Origin: Deltaproteobacteria bacterium
GTDB lineage: Bacteria > UBA10199 > DSSB01
Length of the DNA stretch: 7,096 nucleotides
Assembly: GCA_021772695.1 (NCBI GenBank)
Contig: JAJFLL010000276.1
Location: 1 to 7,096 of the forward strand
Direction of reading: 5' to 3'
A model generated the notes under the pieces. It saw nothing but the letters and a program-made list of their open reading frames with translations, had not been told where the DNA came from and did not search any database. A program made the translations under genes and the position numbers. Shown here in pieces: positions 7,085-7,096 of this stretch; within the stretch, counting starts at the first letter, position 1; each line of letters opens with the position of its first letter.

Positions 7085-7096
7085 AAGGTTCTCTTT

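Larger units (their letters stand above)
6860..7096. other. AT-rich non-coding region, probable upstream control region of a gene to the right
   Basis: These 237 bases contain no plausible gene on either strand and are much richer in A+T than the flanking coding DNA. They hold two similar GC-armed dyads and a sigma-54-type promoter at the right end, listed separately. I see no convincing rho-independent terminator for the orphan gene: the first dyad lacks a T-run on the + strand, and the T-run near 6918-6923 is preceded only by A/T stems. Confidence 0.65.

Noticed and set aside
1..7096. CRISPR array, tRNA or rRNA gene, insertion sequence
   Set aside because: No regularly spaced direct repeats, no cloverleaf-like segment noticed in the non-coding DNA, and no transposase or terminal repeats. 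A tRNA scan was not run.

Overview
The window holds a compact gene block from a Gram-negative (diderm) bacterium. A leftward (- strand) cluster encodes, in transcription order, the transcription-repair coupling factor Mfd, a parvulin-type peptidyl-prolyl isomerase with an N-terminal export signal, and the first 178 residues of a SurA-type periplasmic chaperone that runs off the left edge. SurA-type chaperones act on outer-membrane proteins, so a diderm envelope is implied. The gene order (mfd, PpiC-like protein, surA) and the sequence style recall Deltaproteobacteria sensu lato or Bdellovibrionota-like lineages. That placement is an inference from memory and was not tested.

The three leftward genes are packed with no gaps. 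The mfd stop and the isomerase start share one base (TGATG), and the isomerase stop and the surA start overlap as ATGA. This suggests one mRNA with translational coupling. mfd looks complete and functional, with all helicase motifs present. The isomerase keeps the parvulin fold signature but has Gln at the first conserved histidine.

Across a divergent intergenic gap of about 100 bp, a rightward gene (5090-6859) encodes a 589-residue protein of no family I recognise. Its first ~230 residues are an Arg/Gln/Thr-rich, almost lysine-free, probably disordered region. A lysine-rich, mostly helical part follows, and the protein ends in a single hydrophobic segment that reads as a C-terminal tail anchor. 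It contains no cysteine.

The last 237 bases (6860-7096) hold no gene and are AT-rich. They carry two similar GGGGT...ACCCC dyads and, at the extreme right edge, a near-consensus sigma-54 (-24/-12) promoter pointing out of the window. The arrangement resembles an enhancer-dependent control region for an unseen gene to the right. The least explained elements in the window are the orphan tail-anchored protein and this putative sigma-54 control region.
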